A DNA stretch of 39,925 nucleotides from a virus: the IMG/VR virus record IMGVR_UViG_3300042502_001789, positions 1 through 39,925 of that record. One strand, given 5' to 3'. Positions 1 through 7,732 of this stretch are shown here, piece by piece. Below the pieces are notes generated by a model that was given only the letters and a program-made list of their open reading frames with translations, did no database searches and had not been told where the DNA came from. The position numbers were made by a program, and so were the translations under genes. The first letter of the stretch is position 1. Every line of letters begins with the position of its first letter.

Positions 1-1
1 C

Positions 2-830
2 GGGGCTGTCGGTGCAACAGGGGCTGGAGTAGCTGGGGCCACTGGAGCAACAGGCGTTGGAGTAGCTGGGGCCACTGGAGCAACAGGGGCTGTTGGTGCA
101 ACAGGGGCTGGAGTAGCAGGGGTCACTGGAGCAACAGGCGTTGGAGTAGCAGGGGCCACTGGAGCAACAGGGGCTGTTGGAGCAACAGGAGCGGGAACAA
201 CAGGAGCAACTGGGGTAGCTGGAACGATTGGAGCAACTGGGGCTGTTGGAGCAACTGGGGCTGTTGGAGCAACCGGGGCTGGAGTAGCTGGGGCCACTGG
301 AGCAACAGGCGTTGGAGTAGCTGGGGCCACTGGAGCAACAGGGGTTGTTGGTGCAACCGGGGCTGGAGTAGCTGGGGCCACTGGAGCAACAGGGGCTGTT
401 GGTGCAACAGGGGCTGGAGTAGCTGGGGCCACTGGAGCAACAGGGGCTGTTGGTGCAACAGGGGCTGGAGTAGCAGGGGTCACTGGGGCAACAGGCGTTG
501 GAGTAGCTGGGGCCACTGGAGCAACAGGGGCTGTTGGTGCAACAGGGGCTGAAGTAGCAGGGGCCACTGGAGCAACAGGCGTTGGAGTAGCTGGGGCCAC
601 TGGAGCAACAGGGGTTGTTGGAGCAACTGGAGCCGGAGTAACCGGGGCGACGGGAGTAGCAGGAACGATTGGAGCAACTGGGGCTGTTGGTGCAACCGGG
701 GTGGGAATAGGCGGGGTCACGGGGGCCACGGGGGCGACAGGCATTGGAGTAGCTGGGGCTACTGGGGCAACAGGGGCGGGGACAAATGGAGCCACGGGGG
801 CAACTGGCCCCATCGCCGGTTCCACGGGTC
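2..830 (+). repeat. Imperfect Gly-X-Y coding repeat
   Basis: The DNA is built from recurring 9-nt blocks (GGAGCAACA, GGGGCTGTT, GGGGCCACT and variants) arranged in longer units of about 36-60 nt. Copies differ mainly at third positions. It encodes the collagen-like shaft, and such repeats can change length by recombination or slippage. The long antisense frames here are by-products of the repeat. Confidence 0.9.
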
Positions 831-1279
831 AAGTAATTTACAACAACGCTGGTTCACCTGCTGGAGCCGCGTTGGGAGGCAGCCTCTCAATCAACGCTGG
901 TTCCCTGCAGTTCACCGACACCCTTAAGTTTGTTATCAGCAACAAAGGCGAAACCGCCACCCCTGCTACCAACTATGTTGAGACGACAGTGCAACGTTCT
1001 TGTACTGTGGCGGGTGCTTTTTGGGAGCTTAATCCCACCGCGCCATCAACCAGTGGCAGCAGTCAGGCGATGTTCTACGCCCGTCGCAGTGGTACTCGAA
1101 CCAACCTACTCACAGCTAACGCATCTTTACCTGCAACCACGGGCATATACGTAGACGTTAGTGGCACCCTTGCACCGCCTTTAACTCTCGTCGCCGGGGA
1201 CACTTTAGGCGTCGACCTAGTTCAGATTGGCACCGGGTCGTCCGGTCACATTTTCACCGCAACCATTCGTTACACCTGA
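2..1279 (+). CDS. Collagen-like tail fibre/adhesin, 3' part (5' end outside window)
   Basis: The frame is open from the window edge with no start codon before 701, so the gene begins upstream; 425 residues are visible. Residues 1 to about 275 are Gly-X-Y collagen-like triplets (GAT, GAV, GVA) with regular one-residue phase slips such as GAGVAG and GVGVAG, encoded by an imperfect DNA repeat. A short linker leads into a non-repetitive C-terminal domain of about 150 residues, rich in Ser, Thr and Gly, probably a beta-structured trimerisation or receptor-binding head. Phage collagen-like proteins of this layout usually form trimeric fibres on the virion; that role is inferred from family knowledge. 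The stop lies 4 nt before the next ATG, so co-transcription with the following structural genes is likely. Confidence 0.85.
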   Translation, partial: GAVGATGAGVAGATGATGVGVAGATGATGAVGATGAGVAGVTGATGVGVAGATGATGAVGATGAGTTGATGVAGTIGATGAVGATGAVGATGAGVAGATGATGVGVAGATGATGVVGATGAGVAGATGATGAVGATGAGVAGATGATGAVGATGAGVAGVTGATGVGVAGATGATGAVGATGAEVAGATGATGVGVAGATGATGVVGATGAGVTGATGVAGTIGATGAVGATGVGIGGVTGATGATGIGVAGATGATGAGTNGATGATGPIAGSTGQVIYNNAGSPAGAALGGSLSINAGSLQFTDTLKFVISNKGETATPATNYVETTVQRSCTVAGAFWELNPTAPSTSGSSQAMFYARRSGTRTNLLTANASLPATTGIYVDVSGTLAPPLTLVAGDTLGVDLVQIGTGSSGHIFTATIRYT

Positions 1280-1283
1280 TCTC

Positions 1284-1949
1284 ATGAACACTACTATCAA
1301 TCCTACGACTGGCGTCGAGTACTTCTCCGACGGCCCAGATGAAGGCCAGAGCGTTGCCTTATTTGTGAACGTTAGCAATGGGCAAATCAACAACCCTAGC
1401 GGGAATCGTTGGCCCACCCTCAGAGGCGAGGTTCATGACTTTAATGAGGAGTTTTTTAGGGTAGTTCCATTTTTTGCAGCGCCATTTGACACTGAGTTGC
1501 GTTTTGTTGACAGTGAAAATAGCGGTCGAGCTTTAAATCCTATTTCCCCGAAACCGCCAGTCGGCCACCCTCAAGGGACGTACGAAGAGACCCGAACGCT
1601 TAAGCGACGCAGCAAAGCTGAGCTGAGGGCACTGGCCAAGGGGTACGCTGATCAAAACAACGCTCAATTGTGGCCTCAGGAGAACGGTTACACCGAAAAG
1701 CTAAACTACGCAAAAGAGCAGGTGGCCGCCAATAATCTTTTGGATCACTACGTATCCTTAATTGAACGTCATGAAAGGTTGCTTCAAGCGTCTTTTCATA
1801 ACGACGCACGTCTTGCACAATTATACGCTACAATTGAAGAAGCAGGAGAGTCCGGTAACATAGACGACTGGCCTTTCAGCAAAATGGCCGGAGTTAACCC
1901 TGAAACAGGGGAGACCATTTCGGGTTGGGTTAATGCAATCGAGCAGTGA
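1284..1949 (+). CDS. Hypothetical protein, probably tail-associated
   Basis: 221 residues. The frame is open further upstream (an ATG exists at 1227), but the ATG at 1284 avoids overlap with the fibre gene and gives the start MNTTINPTTGVEYF. The first half is mixed polar/aromatic sequence. The second half (about residues 95-190) is charged and helical with a possible short coiled coil (KAELRALAKGYADQNN and following). No catalytic motif was recognised. Its position between the fibre gene and a lectin-like gene suggests a virion or tail-fibre-assembly protein. This is inference from context only. Confidence 0.7.
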   Translation: MNTTINPTTGVEYFSDGPDEGQSVALFVNVSNGQINNPSGNRWPTLRGEVHDFNEEFFRVVPFFAAPFDTELRFVDSENSGRALNPISPKPPVGHPQGTYEETRTLKRRSKAELRALAKGYADQNNAQLWPQENGYTEKLNYAKEQVAANNLLDHYVSLIERHERLLQASFHNDARLAQLYATIEEAGESGNIDDWPFSKMAGVNPETGETISGWVNAIEQ

Positions 1950-2745
1950 TGGAATACGTCTTCCACCCCCTTGGATCACCCCTGCCGATGGAAAACCTAA
2001 CCGCGAGGTGCGACCAGTGATTACTGTGCAACGGAGAAGGCCCCCCAGCGGGGGCGGTACCCGCTGGACCCCTACGGTGTTTGGCACGTCTGTGGTTTGG
2101 CTCACCGCCGCCGACCCGTCCACTTACACAACGGTGACCGCCAGCGCAGTCACCGACTGGCGAGACAAGAGCGGCGGTGGGCGACATGTCACTGCAACTT
2201 CTACGCAGCGACCAACCTATGTTGCAAACGGGCTCAATAATCGACCCACGATGAATTGGGGAGCCGCGATCAATAACAATAGGATGACCTGGACGGGCGC
2301 AGCATTTAACCCGGTCAGAAGCTTTGGTGTTGCTCAGTGGGAAGGCCCAAATCCGTTTACAGGTTACAGCGGAATACTGTCATTTCCGTTCTCTGGGAAT
2401 AATGATCTTTTTCTTACGGAGGTCTCAAACCAGTGGTTTGGGGCGCGTCAGGTCTCCCTAAATGGCAACGATCCCATTACAACCCCGCTGCCCACGATTT
2501 CGTCCCCATTTTTGTGGGCGGACAAGGTTACAATGAATGCCAACAAAAGCACAATGTGGATAGGGAATGACAGAGCCGAAACCAACCGGGGCTGGCGGGG
2601 GAAACTTTCAGAGGTGATAATTACGCTTTTTCTGCCCACTCTCCAAGATGTTTTGAATATTGAAGGATACCTCGCGCACGAGTGGGGGCTTCAAGCCAAT
2701 TTGCCCTCCAGTCATCCCTACCGCAATAGCCCGCCTCTGATCTGA
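1933..2745 (+). CDS. LamG/concanavalin-like lectin structural protein
   Basis: 270 residues from an ATG overlapping the previous gene by 17 nt; in-frame GTG codons at about 2017-2026 are alternative starts. The body is Trp/Asn/Thr rich and beta-prone. It ends with IEGYLAHEWGLQANLPSSHP, a hallmark C-terminal motif of LamG-like/concanavalin A-fold domains found in phage tail and host-recognition proteins. The family normally binds carbohydrate or acts as a virion decoration/adhesin; that role here is inferred. The adjacent fibre gene supports a tail-tip function. Confidence 0.75.
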   Translation: MQSSSDGIRLPPPWITPADGKPNREVRPVITVQRRRPPSGGGTRWTPTVFGTSVVWLTAADPSTYTTVTASAVTDWRDKSGGGRHVTATSTQRPTYVANGLNNRPTMNWGAAINNNRMTWTGAAFNPVRSFGVAQWEGPNPFTGYSGILSFPFSGNNDLFLTEVSNQWFGARQVSLNGNDPITTPLPTISSPFLWADKVTMNANKSTMWIGNDRAETNRGWRGKLSEVIITLFLPTLQDVLNIEGYLAHEWGLQANLPSSHPYRNSPPLI

Positions 2746-2811
2746 CCCGAGCCCAGATTGCGGCGATCGTCCAGGGGTCGACAAGCGCATAAAACCCTAC
2801 CCTCCCGTAAA

Positions 2812-2841
2812 TTCTTTACGTCCGCAGGTTTACGCTATACT
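2812..2841 (+). promoter_or_regulatory. Possible promoter before the glycosyltransferase gene
   Basis: TATACT at 2836-2841 lies about 30 nt before the ATG. Only a weak TTCTTT/TTTACG-type -35 can be placed 15-18 nt upstream. The preceding GTTTACGC resembles the tail of the repeated cassette promoters, but the GGCGGTTT arm and the spacer palindrome are absent. Confidence 0.4.
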
Positions 2842-2870
2842 AGTTCTATAGGGGTAACACCATAAATAAA

Positions 2871-3947
2871 ATGAAACCAACTCTCCACCTCATCGGAATT
2901 TTTCACACCCTGCCCACCCAACAATATAGCCACTGCGCGTTCACCGGAAAGGCTATGCGCTTTCCGAAAATGATGATGGTACAGGGTTACAATGTTATTG
3001 AGTATTCCAACTACGGTTCTGAGGCGAACGCCTCTGAGCATGTGACAATGCTAACGGCAGATGAATTTGACAGATTATACGGCAACCGCGACAACCGGAG
3101 CTTCCACGGAGACGACGCCACAATTGGAACAGAGGGTCACCGACTATTCGAGTCTCGTTTAATTCCCTCGCTTCACGACCGTGTAAAACCCCGCGACATT
3201 ATCTGCCACCCCTTCGGCCACGCCCATTCGACCCTACTGAGTGAGTTCCCGTCCAACACACACGTTGAAACCGGTATTGGCTACCCTACAACCCTGGTTG
3301 GAACGAAAAAAATCTTTGAATCATACGCCTGGATGCACTATCACCAAGGGAAAGAGGGACGAAACGGTGAGAACTACGAGTGGGTTATTCCCAATTATTT
3401 TGACACAAGCGAGTGGGAACCCTCATTCGAAAGCGGCGACTATCTCGCGTTCCTGGGAAGAATAACCCCCTTGAAAGGTCTTGACACAATCAAGGCACTC
3501 GCAGACTACAGCCCGTGGAAAATCCGCCTAGCTGGCCAAGGAGACCCAACACCCTGGGAACACCCTAATATTGAGTACGTAGGACCACTTAAGGGCAAAG
3601 AACGTAGTACTTTCCTGAGAAACGCACGTGCCTGCTTAATGCCAACTATTTTTACAGAGCCGTTTGGCGGTTCCGGAGTCGAAGGAATGTTATGCGGTAC
3701 TCCGTTAGTCTCCGTCGACTACGGTGCTTTCACAGAGACCGTTATCGAGGGTGTTACCGGGTTTCGATGTCACACTCTCCAAGATTGGGTGAATGCTTTG
3801 CAAAGCGCAGGGAGCCTGGACCGCAAGAGGATATACGAGATTTCGGCAGCAAAGTACAGCCTTGACGCGTGCGGAAAGAAGTATGCTCGGATATTCTCCG
3901 ACTTGGATAGTCTGTGGGATAAAGGTTGGTACACTTTGAGTGTCTAA
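2871..3947 (+). CDS. GT-B fold glycosyltransferase (GT4-like, group 1)
   Basis: 358 residues. The C-terminal half carries group-1 hallmarks: FLGRITPLKGLDTI at about residues 193-206, a start-of-domain signature, and EPFGGSGVEGMLCGTPLVS at 263-281 with the E-x7-E pattern (E263, E271) that binds the nucleotide sugar donor, followed by G-F/T-E-T acceptor-side residues. Length is usual for the family. Such enzymes transfer sugar from an NDP-sugar. In phages they may glycosylate phage DNA, virion proteins or host surface polysaccharide; the substrate is not visible here. The gene sits at the end of the structural block with its own possible promoter. Confidence 0.85.
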   Translation: MKPTLHLIGIFHTLPTQQYSHCAFTGKAMRFPKMMMVQGYNVIEYSNYGSEANASEHVTMLTADEFDRLYGNRDNRSFHGDDATIGTEGHRLFESRLIPSLHDRVKPRDIICHPFGHAHSTLLSEFPSNTHVETGIGYPTTLVGTKKIFESYAWMHYHQGKEGRNGENYEWVIPNYFDTSEWEPSFESGDYLAFLGRITPLKGLDTIKALADYSPWKIRLAGQGDPTPWEHPNIEYVGPLKGKERSTFLRNARACLMPTIFTEPFGGSGVEGMLCGTPLVSVDYGAFTETVIEGVTGFRCHTLQDWVNALQSAGSLDRKRIYEISAAKYSLDACGKKYARIFSDLDSLWDKGWYTLSV

Positions 3948-3998
3948 AAAAAAGGGGGGCAAAGGGTAAAATAATCTGTAAGAATCACTCAACCGATA

Positions 3999-4619
3999 AT
4001 GGCCATGGACCGCAATCCCTCGTTCGCAAGGGACGAAAACTTTGAGAATAACGCAAGAAAAGTAGCAGATATGCTGTGGGAAGCTTCGAGGGGGGACCTT
4101 GCTTCTATTCCGAACAGCTACGTTGAGGGCCTCTCCCACGACTACTCCGACGGTTCTGTGTCACTCTTGAATCTACTCAACCGTGTCACACTCTCTGAGA
4201 AAACCTACGAGGAATTTTCCGAGGTTGTTGAGCGTCTAATTTACACTCAGGATTCGGATTGGCCCGCGAAAGACAGCATCCTTGAAGTCCAGGCAGAAAA
4301 GCTTCTCCACGACTCTTGCGGCGAGGGTCTCAGCTTCAGCGAACTCGACTTTGATCTCAGCTTTGCCGAAACGGGCAACATGTCAAACAAGATAGAGCTT
4401 TTCCTTAAAAAGGTAATTTCCTCTGTCTACCTCGACGGTGTGTCAAATGTTACGGACAAAGACGGAAATCCCCCGAACGCAAGTAACAGCTACCTACAGT
4501 CCCCCGACGGAAAGTCCTTCTCCGGTAAATTCTTTGACAACACGGACTCTGAAAAGCCCAAAAAGTTTGACTTTGAAATAATGAAGGGGTCGAAGGGAGA
4601 CTGGACAATTAAGTACTGA
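3999..4619 (+). CDS. Hypothetical protein
   Basis: 206 residues; the second ATG (4005) is an equally good start. The protein is acidic and mostly helical over residues 1-150, with a polar, Lys/Asp-rich C-terminal part (DSEKPKKFDFEIMKGSKGD) that looks beta-stranded. No known motif, signal peptide or membrane segment was recognised. A TAAAAT box about 30 nt upstream may be a promoter -10. Its place between the glycosyltransferase and Dps-like genes gives no firm clue. Confidence 0.65.
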   Translation: MAMDRNPSFARDENFENNARKVADMLWEASRGDLASIPNSYVEGLSHDYSDGSVSLLNLLNRVTLSEKTYEEFSEVVERLIYTQDSDWPAKDSILEVQAEKLLHDSCGEGLSFSELDFDLSFAETGNMSNKIELFLKKVISSVYLDGVSNVTDKDGNPPNASNSYLQSPDGKSFSGKFFDNTDSEKPKKFDFEIMKGSKGDWTIKY

Positions 4620-4690
4620 TTTCCTGGGGGTGTGAACCGTTCCCACCACACAGAAAAGGGGGTAAAACTTAGTCGAGTCACTGGAACACA

Positions 4691-5128
4691 ATGGAAGAAA
4701 ATTTCACGGTATATGCAAATAAGACCTTTAAGGCACTTAATGACGCGATAATTGTAAGTCGCATGTCGCACTGGAACGTAAGGGGGCCAAACTTCTACGA
4801 GTGCCACCTTCTTTTCGAGAGAATTTACACAGACCTTTCAAAACAAACTGATGGCCTTGTAGAGAGCCTAAGAGCCTTTCAGCACAATCCTGACTTCGCA
4901 CTCTTCAGCGGCCCTGGAATCTCAATGCAGAACTACGACTGCCGCTTCCTGGCCGAACTTTCCCTTGACTTTTTAATGTCCTTGAGCGCCACCCTGGCCC
5001 TTTTCTTCGAGTTTGTTGAGGGAATCGATGGAGACCCCCGCCTAGTCGCACTGTCCAATCGCATTCAGGGCATCTCTGACGCGGTTCTTACGGACCAATA
5101 CCTCCTTCAAGCTTACCTTGGAATGTGA
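4691..5128 (+). CDS. Dps-like ferritin family protein
   Basis: 145 residues, close to the Dps length of about 150-165. SHWNVRGPNFYECHLLF (26-42) followed by a helix with D54 and E58 matches the Dps signature. H27, H39, D54 and E58 have the same spacing (12, 15, 4) as the E. coli Dps intersubunit ferroxidase residues H51, H63, D78 and E82, so the di-iron site looks intact. Dps dodecamers oxidise and store Fe(II) and shield DNA from peroxide. There is no long Lys-rich N-terminal tail, so DNA binding is doubtful. In a phage it could protect the genome during oxidative stress or handle host iron; that is inference. No Shine-Dalgarno stands out. Confidence 0.85.
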   Translation: MEENFTVYANKTFKALNDAIIVSRMSHWNVRGPNFYECHLLFERIYTDLSKQTDGLVESLRAFQHNPDFALFSGPGISMQNYDCRFLAELSLDFLMSLSATLALFFEFVEGIDGDPRLVALSNRIQGISDAVLTDQYLLQAYLGM

Positions 5129-5182
5129 GCCTTTACCGGCGTGTCGCAACGCTAAGCTAGTCCCAGCTACTCGAGAACTATT

Positions 5183-5455
5183 ATGTATCTGGTTGTTCGT
5201 GTTGATGGCCGAGTGTGGGATGGCTTCGGATGGAACGTGAAAGGCAAGAAGTTCTTCACAGTGGCCAGTGCAACCCGCTCTCTGCATGAGAATGGCGAAG
5301 GTGTCGAAAAGGCTGAGATTCGGCCTGCAGAGGGAATTCTGCACGAGTGGGCATCGCCTGCAGTACCATCCAATGAGCGCTGGCTGCACGAACCCTCGGC
5401 TTCAGTAGACCTGCAAGCCGCGATGGCCTGGTCCGTCAGCCATGGCATAAAATGA
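5183..5455 (+). CDS. Hypothetical small protein
   Basis: 90 residues. The N-terminus (MYLVVRVDGRVWDGFGWN) looks like two beta strands, followed by a helix and a Trp-rich tail. The stop overlaps the next ATG (ATGA at 5452), indicating translational coupling and a shared transcript. The function was not recognised. Confidence 0.65.
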   Translation: MYLVVRVDGRVWDGFGWNVKGKKFFTVASATRSLHENGEGVEKAEIRPAEGILHEWASPAVPSNERWLHEPSASVDLQAAMAWSVSHGIK

Positions 5456-5640
5456 TTCCACCAAGAAACTTCCCACCAGGTGTCCTAAAGTTGGTTGAAA
5501 TCGAGGGAAACCAGATAGTGAAGACACATGCAGAGTGGCCGTCAACTTCCCGGTACAGAAGCAAACTACAAAATATGAGAAATGACCTCCTCATGATTAA
5601 CCCTAAGTTGGACCTTCAAATTATCGAAAACAATGCTTGA
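5452..5640 (+). CDS. Hypothetical small basic protein
   Basis: 62 residues, coupled to the upstream gene by a 4-nt overlap and to the downstream gene by an 8-nt overlap. It has a short beta-like N-terminus and a basic helix (RYRSKLQNMRNDLLM). No motif was recognised. Confidence 0.6.
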   Translation: MIPPRNFPPGVLKLVEIEGNQIVKTHAEWPSTSRYRSKLQNMRNDLLMINPKLDLQIIENNA

Positions 5641-5818
5641 GCATAATAATGATAACCTTACAACGAAACTTTCCTCCGATGACAATGATAACCTCGTTCT
5701 TGACTTCCCTGAAGAGATCCTTCAAGCAGTTGGTTGGTCAGAAGGAGACACGCTCGGAATCGAGGTGTTCGCCGGACGAATCATTTTCCGAAAGATTGAA
5801 CCCGACGGCGATAGCTAA
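5633..5818 (+). CDS. AbrB/MazE-like swapped-hairpin protein
   Basis: 61 residues. LDFPEEILQAVGWSEGDTLG followed by IEVFAGRIIFRKI is the typical pattern of AbrB/MazE-type proteins (a P-x-x-hh-x-x-h-G-h-x-x-G-D loop and a second beta hairpin). Members are dimeric DNA-binding regulators or antitoxins. No partner toxin is evident, so a transcriptional regulator or orphan antitoxin is likelier than a full toxin-antitoxin pair. It overlaps the preceding gene. Confidence 0.6.
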   Translation: MLEHNNDNLTTKLSSDDNDNLVLDFPEEILQAVGWSEGDTLGIEVFAGRIIFRKIEPDGDS

Positions 5819-5825
5819 GTTGAAC

Positions 5826-5909
5826 ATGGACGTTTTGTTAAGGCTTTACGAGTGTGAGACTGAGATTTCTCTGCGTGAAGCATCGAGAAACCGCTGCGAC
5901 GATCTCTGA
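5826..5909 (+). CDS. Very small ORF at operon end
   Basis: 27 residues (MDVLLRLYECETEISLREAS and a short tail), beginning 7 nt after the preceding stop and ending just before a terminator-like hairpin. Coupling and position make translation plausible; the function is unknown. Confidence 0.4.
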   Translation: MDVLLRLYECETEISLREASRNRCDDL

Positions 5910-5914
5910 TCACT

Positions 5915-5952
5915 AGCCCTTGGCTCCTGCGACCTGGAGGCAAGGGGTGGAT
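5915..5952 (+). terminator. Probable intrinsic terminator
   Basis: CCCTTGGCTCC and GGAGGCAAGGG pair around an 8-nt loop, giving a strong GC-rich stem; ATTCCCCTTTTCT follows. It closes the 5183-5909 operon directly before the first repeated promoter cassette. Confidence 0.6.
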
Positions 5953-5965
5953 TCCCCTTTTCTCT

Positions 5966-6010
5966 GGGGCGGTTTCCCGGCTTGTTTCTGCGGCGCATAA
6001 CCGCTATAGT
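5966..6010 (+). promoter_or_regulatory. Promoter cassette copy 1
   Basis: GGGGCGGTTTCCCGG arm, then TTGTTT (5982-5987), a 17-bp spacer and TATAGT (6005-6010). The spacer inverted repeat is imperfect (CTGCGGCGCATAACC). The initially transcribed region has the TACTTCAG form. It drives the gene at 6034. Confidence 0.8.
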
Positions 6011-6033
6011 TACTTCAGTCTACGCAACCGACT

Positions 6034-6216
6034 GTGAAAAAGTCCACCCTTGACCTCTTTGAGGATAAAGCTCAGAAGGAAGACGAGCTTAAATTTGCAC
6101 TCTGCGAAGAGTTTGCATCTGAGATGGAATTGCCTGTAGACTACGTCTACGCTGAGTTTGTGGACCCCAACACCACCTCTTTACAAGAGGTTAAGTTCGT
6201 TCTTGATCGTTTCTAG
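6034..6216 (+). CDS. Hypothetical small acidic protein
   Basis: 60 residues from a GTG start 23 nt after cassette copy 1. It is acidic and helical (DLFEDKAQKEDELKFALCEE) with no motif recognised. It is the first gene of a run of small, partly membrane-bound products. Confidence 0.65.
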   Translation: MKKSTLDLFEDKAQKEDELKFALCEEFASEMELPVDYVYAEFVDPNTTSLQEVKFVLDRF

Positions 6217-6253
6217 GCTGCTTCGCAACGCTACCCCAACCAACTTCCCTGCA

Positions 6254-6379
6254 ATGCCTGACACTTTAGACTTTAGTGGAAACCTTGTGACCTTTTTAGG
6301 TCTCATCGGTGTTACATCCACGCTCGTTATCTACGTGGTGGTATCAAGAGCTTTCTGGTCTTCACCTTTTCGGCGTTAG
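6254..6379 (+). CDS. Single-pass small membrane protein
   Basis: 41 residues from ATG 6254. It has one hydrophobic segment at about residues 10-32 (LVTFLGLIGVTSTLVIYVVV) and a basic C-terminus (FRR). No Shine-Dalgarno is visible. The function is unknown; it is not recognisable as a photosystem or cytochrome small subunit. Confidence 0.5.
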   Translation: MPDTLDFSGNLVTFLGLIGVTSTLVIYVVVSRAFWSSPFRR

Positions 6380-6420
6380 CTCTCCGCAGTAACTTCGCAA
6401 AGACACACAACCACTCGGCC

Positions 6421-6570
6421 ATGAGACTCAATTATTTCAACCTTCTAGCCACTCCCTGCATTGGGGCACTCGGCAGCTTAATGTTCCCACACGCCATTTT
6501 CCTGTTTGCCTTTGTTAATGGGTTTTGCGGTGGCACTTTGTACCCCATTGTTGAGTTTGAGGGGCACTGA
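6421..6570 (+). CDS. Small membrane protein
   Basis: 49 residues (MRLNYFNLLATPCIGALGSL at the N-terminus). It is hydrophobic over most of its length with Gly/Cys/Phe enrichment, likely one or two membrane segments. It lies between two other small membrane-protein ORFs in the same direction. Confidence 0.5.
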   Translation: MRLNYFNLLATPCIGALGSLMFPHAIFLFAFVNGFCGGTLYPIVEFEGH

Positions 6571-6611
6571 TACGGCTCCTGTCCCACCTAAACAATCCGC
6601 ACCCTAAACAA

Positions 6612-6815
6612 ATGTCTTCATCTTCATCTTCCACTTCTGGCGGTATTTCATTCACCGGAATGCTCCAGATTCTGTTTATCGGTCTAAAGCTAACCGGCTA
6701 CATTAGCTGGCATTGGTGGCAAGTATTCCTGCCAACTATTATCCCCCTAGGTTTAGTTACAATTATCCTTGTCGGTTGGCTAATTGTTGTTCTTGTTAAC
6801 CAAGTGAACCGTTGA
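6612..6815 (+). CDS. Small two-helix membrane protein (phage 'Fragile-X-F' type)
   Basis: 67 residues with a Ser-rich N-terminus, then a hydrophobic helix (GMLQILFIGLKLTG), a short ISWHWWQV loop and a second helix (IIPLGLVTIILVGWLIVVLV). The pattern 'LQI-FI-LKLTG-I-W-WW' is that of small phage membrane proteins often annotated transmembrane Fragile-X-F protein. The biochemical function of these is not known; an inner-membrane location is expected. Confidence 0.7.
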   Translation: MSSSSSSTSGGISFTGMLQILFIGLKLTGYISWHWWQVFLPTIIPLGLVTIILVGWLIVVLVNQVNR

Positions 6816-6885
6816 GGCCCCCTGTAAGACCCGTTTGTAGCTCATCCACTGGTAACACCCCAACCTTTGTTGCACCCTAAGCAAA

Positions 6886-7053
6886 ATGGCAAGCTTCACC
6901 GACGAACGTTACATGGACCTGGCTACGGAAATTTACCTCCACCTTATCCGGGAGAGTGGACCTCATGCACTTCTTGACTTCGAACTGAGGGAACTAGCGA
7001 AAAGGGCAGACGATGCTGCAGCTGCTCTGGCGGATCGATTCCTGGAGGAATGA
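6886..7053 (+). CDS. Hypothetical small helical protein
   Basis: 55 residues from ATG 6886 (MASFTDERYMDLATEIYLHL at the start), all-helical with an Ala/Asp-rich second half (KRADDAAAALADRF). Its TGA overlaps the next ATG (ATGA at 7050). Confidence 0.65.
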   Translation: MASFTDERYMDLATEIYLHLIRESGPHALLDFELRELAKRADDAAAALADRFLEE

Positions 7054-7481
7054 GCCAACCTTGCATGAAAACATACCAATTTTGGTACGGATCCCCGCAC
7101 GGTGATGGGTCAGAAGTTTACTACCGGTCCAATCCTCAACCGGTGTTCGAGTGCTACTGCGAAGGAATCGACAAAGCAGTGAAACTATTTGAAGCACAAA
7201 CACAAAAGTCCTTCATGAGGGGGTACAGCATAAGTGTGGATTCGGACTTAAGCTTCCCGGAAGTGAACTACTACGATCGCCCGAACTTTGCACCTGTAAA
7301 GGGTTTCAGGGGTGTGAGTAGACTACGTTGGAGGTTAAGCTTTAAGCTATGGTGCGCCTACCGTGAAATTGTACATAGTTGGAGAGCTGGGGCCGGTTTC
7401 CCGCCCTTGCTTTATTGGGCAGAAAGCGGTATAGTAGAGTCAGTTAACCCACCTTTGGCCAACAGCCATGAACACCTCTAA
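7050..7481 (+). CDS. Hypothetical protein whose 3' end contains a promoter cassette
   Basis: 143 residues; M6 (7065) is an alternative start. Residues about 6-75 look like an alpha/beta domain. The last 30 codons (from about 7391) are simply translated cassette copy 2, giving an unusual Gly/Pro/Trp-rich tail, and the frame overlaps the next gene by 14 nt. An original stop may have been lost, or the cassette may have recombined into the gene. No function was recognised. Confidence 0.55.
   Translation: MSQPCMKTYQFWYGSPHGDGSEVYYRSNPQPVFECYCEGIDKAVKLFEAQTQKSFMRGYSISVDSDLSFPEVNYYDRPNFAPVKGFRGVSRLRWRLSFKLWCAYREIVHSWRAGAGFPPLLYWAESGIVESVNPPLANSHEHL
7392..7435 (+). promoter_or_regulatory. Promoter cassette copy 2 (inside a coding 3' end)
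   Basis: GCCGGTTTCCCGCC arm, TTGCTT (7407-7412), 17-bp spacer, TATAGT (7430-7435). The spacer dyad is GCTTT/AAAGC instead of the canonical arms. It drives the 7468 gene cluster. Confidence 0.75.
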
Positions 7482-7719
7482 ACTGTGTCCCAACGCTCAA
7501 GAGCTGTACGACGCCGCAGAATCCACACTTAAGCAGTTTGAGATCCCCGAGGATACCCTTCGCACAGCGTTGGCCGCTGCCCTACACCGTCTTTCAGACA
7601 AGTGGGAGAGGGAAATTGGAATTTTCAATAACAAACCAAAAACCGAGTTTATACGCGGGATCACAAACTGTACGACCTCTTTGACAGAGATTGCTGACGA
7701 CTTAGAGGGAAAGTCCTGA
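7468..7719 (+). CDS. Hypothetical helical protein
   Basis: 83 residues starting at ATG 7468, 32 nt after cassette copy 2. It is helical throughout (ELYDAAESTLKQFEIPEDTL, then LAAALHRLSDKWEREIG). No motif was recognised. It heads a short operon with the gene at 7733. Confidence 0.65.
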   Translation: MNTSKLCPNAQELYDAAESTLKQFEIPEDTLRTALAAALHRLSDKWEREIGIFNNKPKTEFIRGITNCTTSLTEIADDLEGKS

Positions 7720-7732
7720 CAACTTTTCACTT

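Noticed and set aside
123-695. Long minus-strand ORFs rich in Leu/Gln/Pro
   Set aside because: They are the antisense of the collagen-like repeat; low-complexity by-products with no independent start signal.
1-830. Possible CRISPR or non-coding tandem array
   Set aside because: Repeat units are multiples of 3, stay in one open frame and lack unique spacers.
5633-5909. Toxin-antitoxin pair from the AbrB-like gene and the following ORF
   Set aside because: The 27-residue downstream ORF does not resemble any toxin, and the upstream genes are not recognisable partners.
6254-6815. Small membrane ORFs as photosystem or cytochrome subunits
   Set aside because: None matches the sequences I know for PsbN, PsbM, PetL, PetM or PetN; only the 6612 product fits a known phage membrane family.
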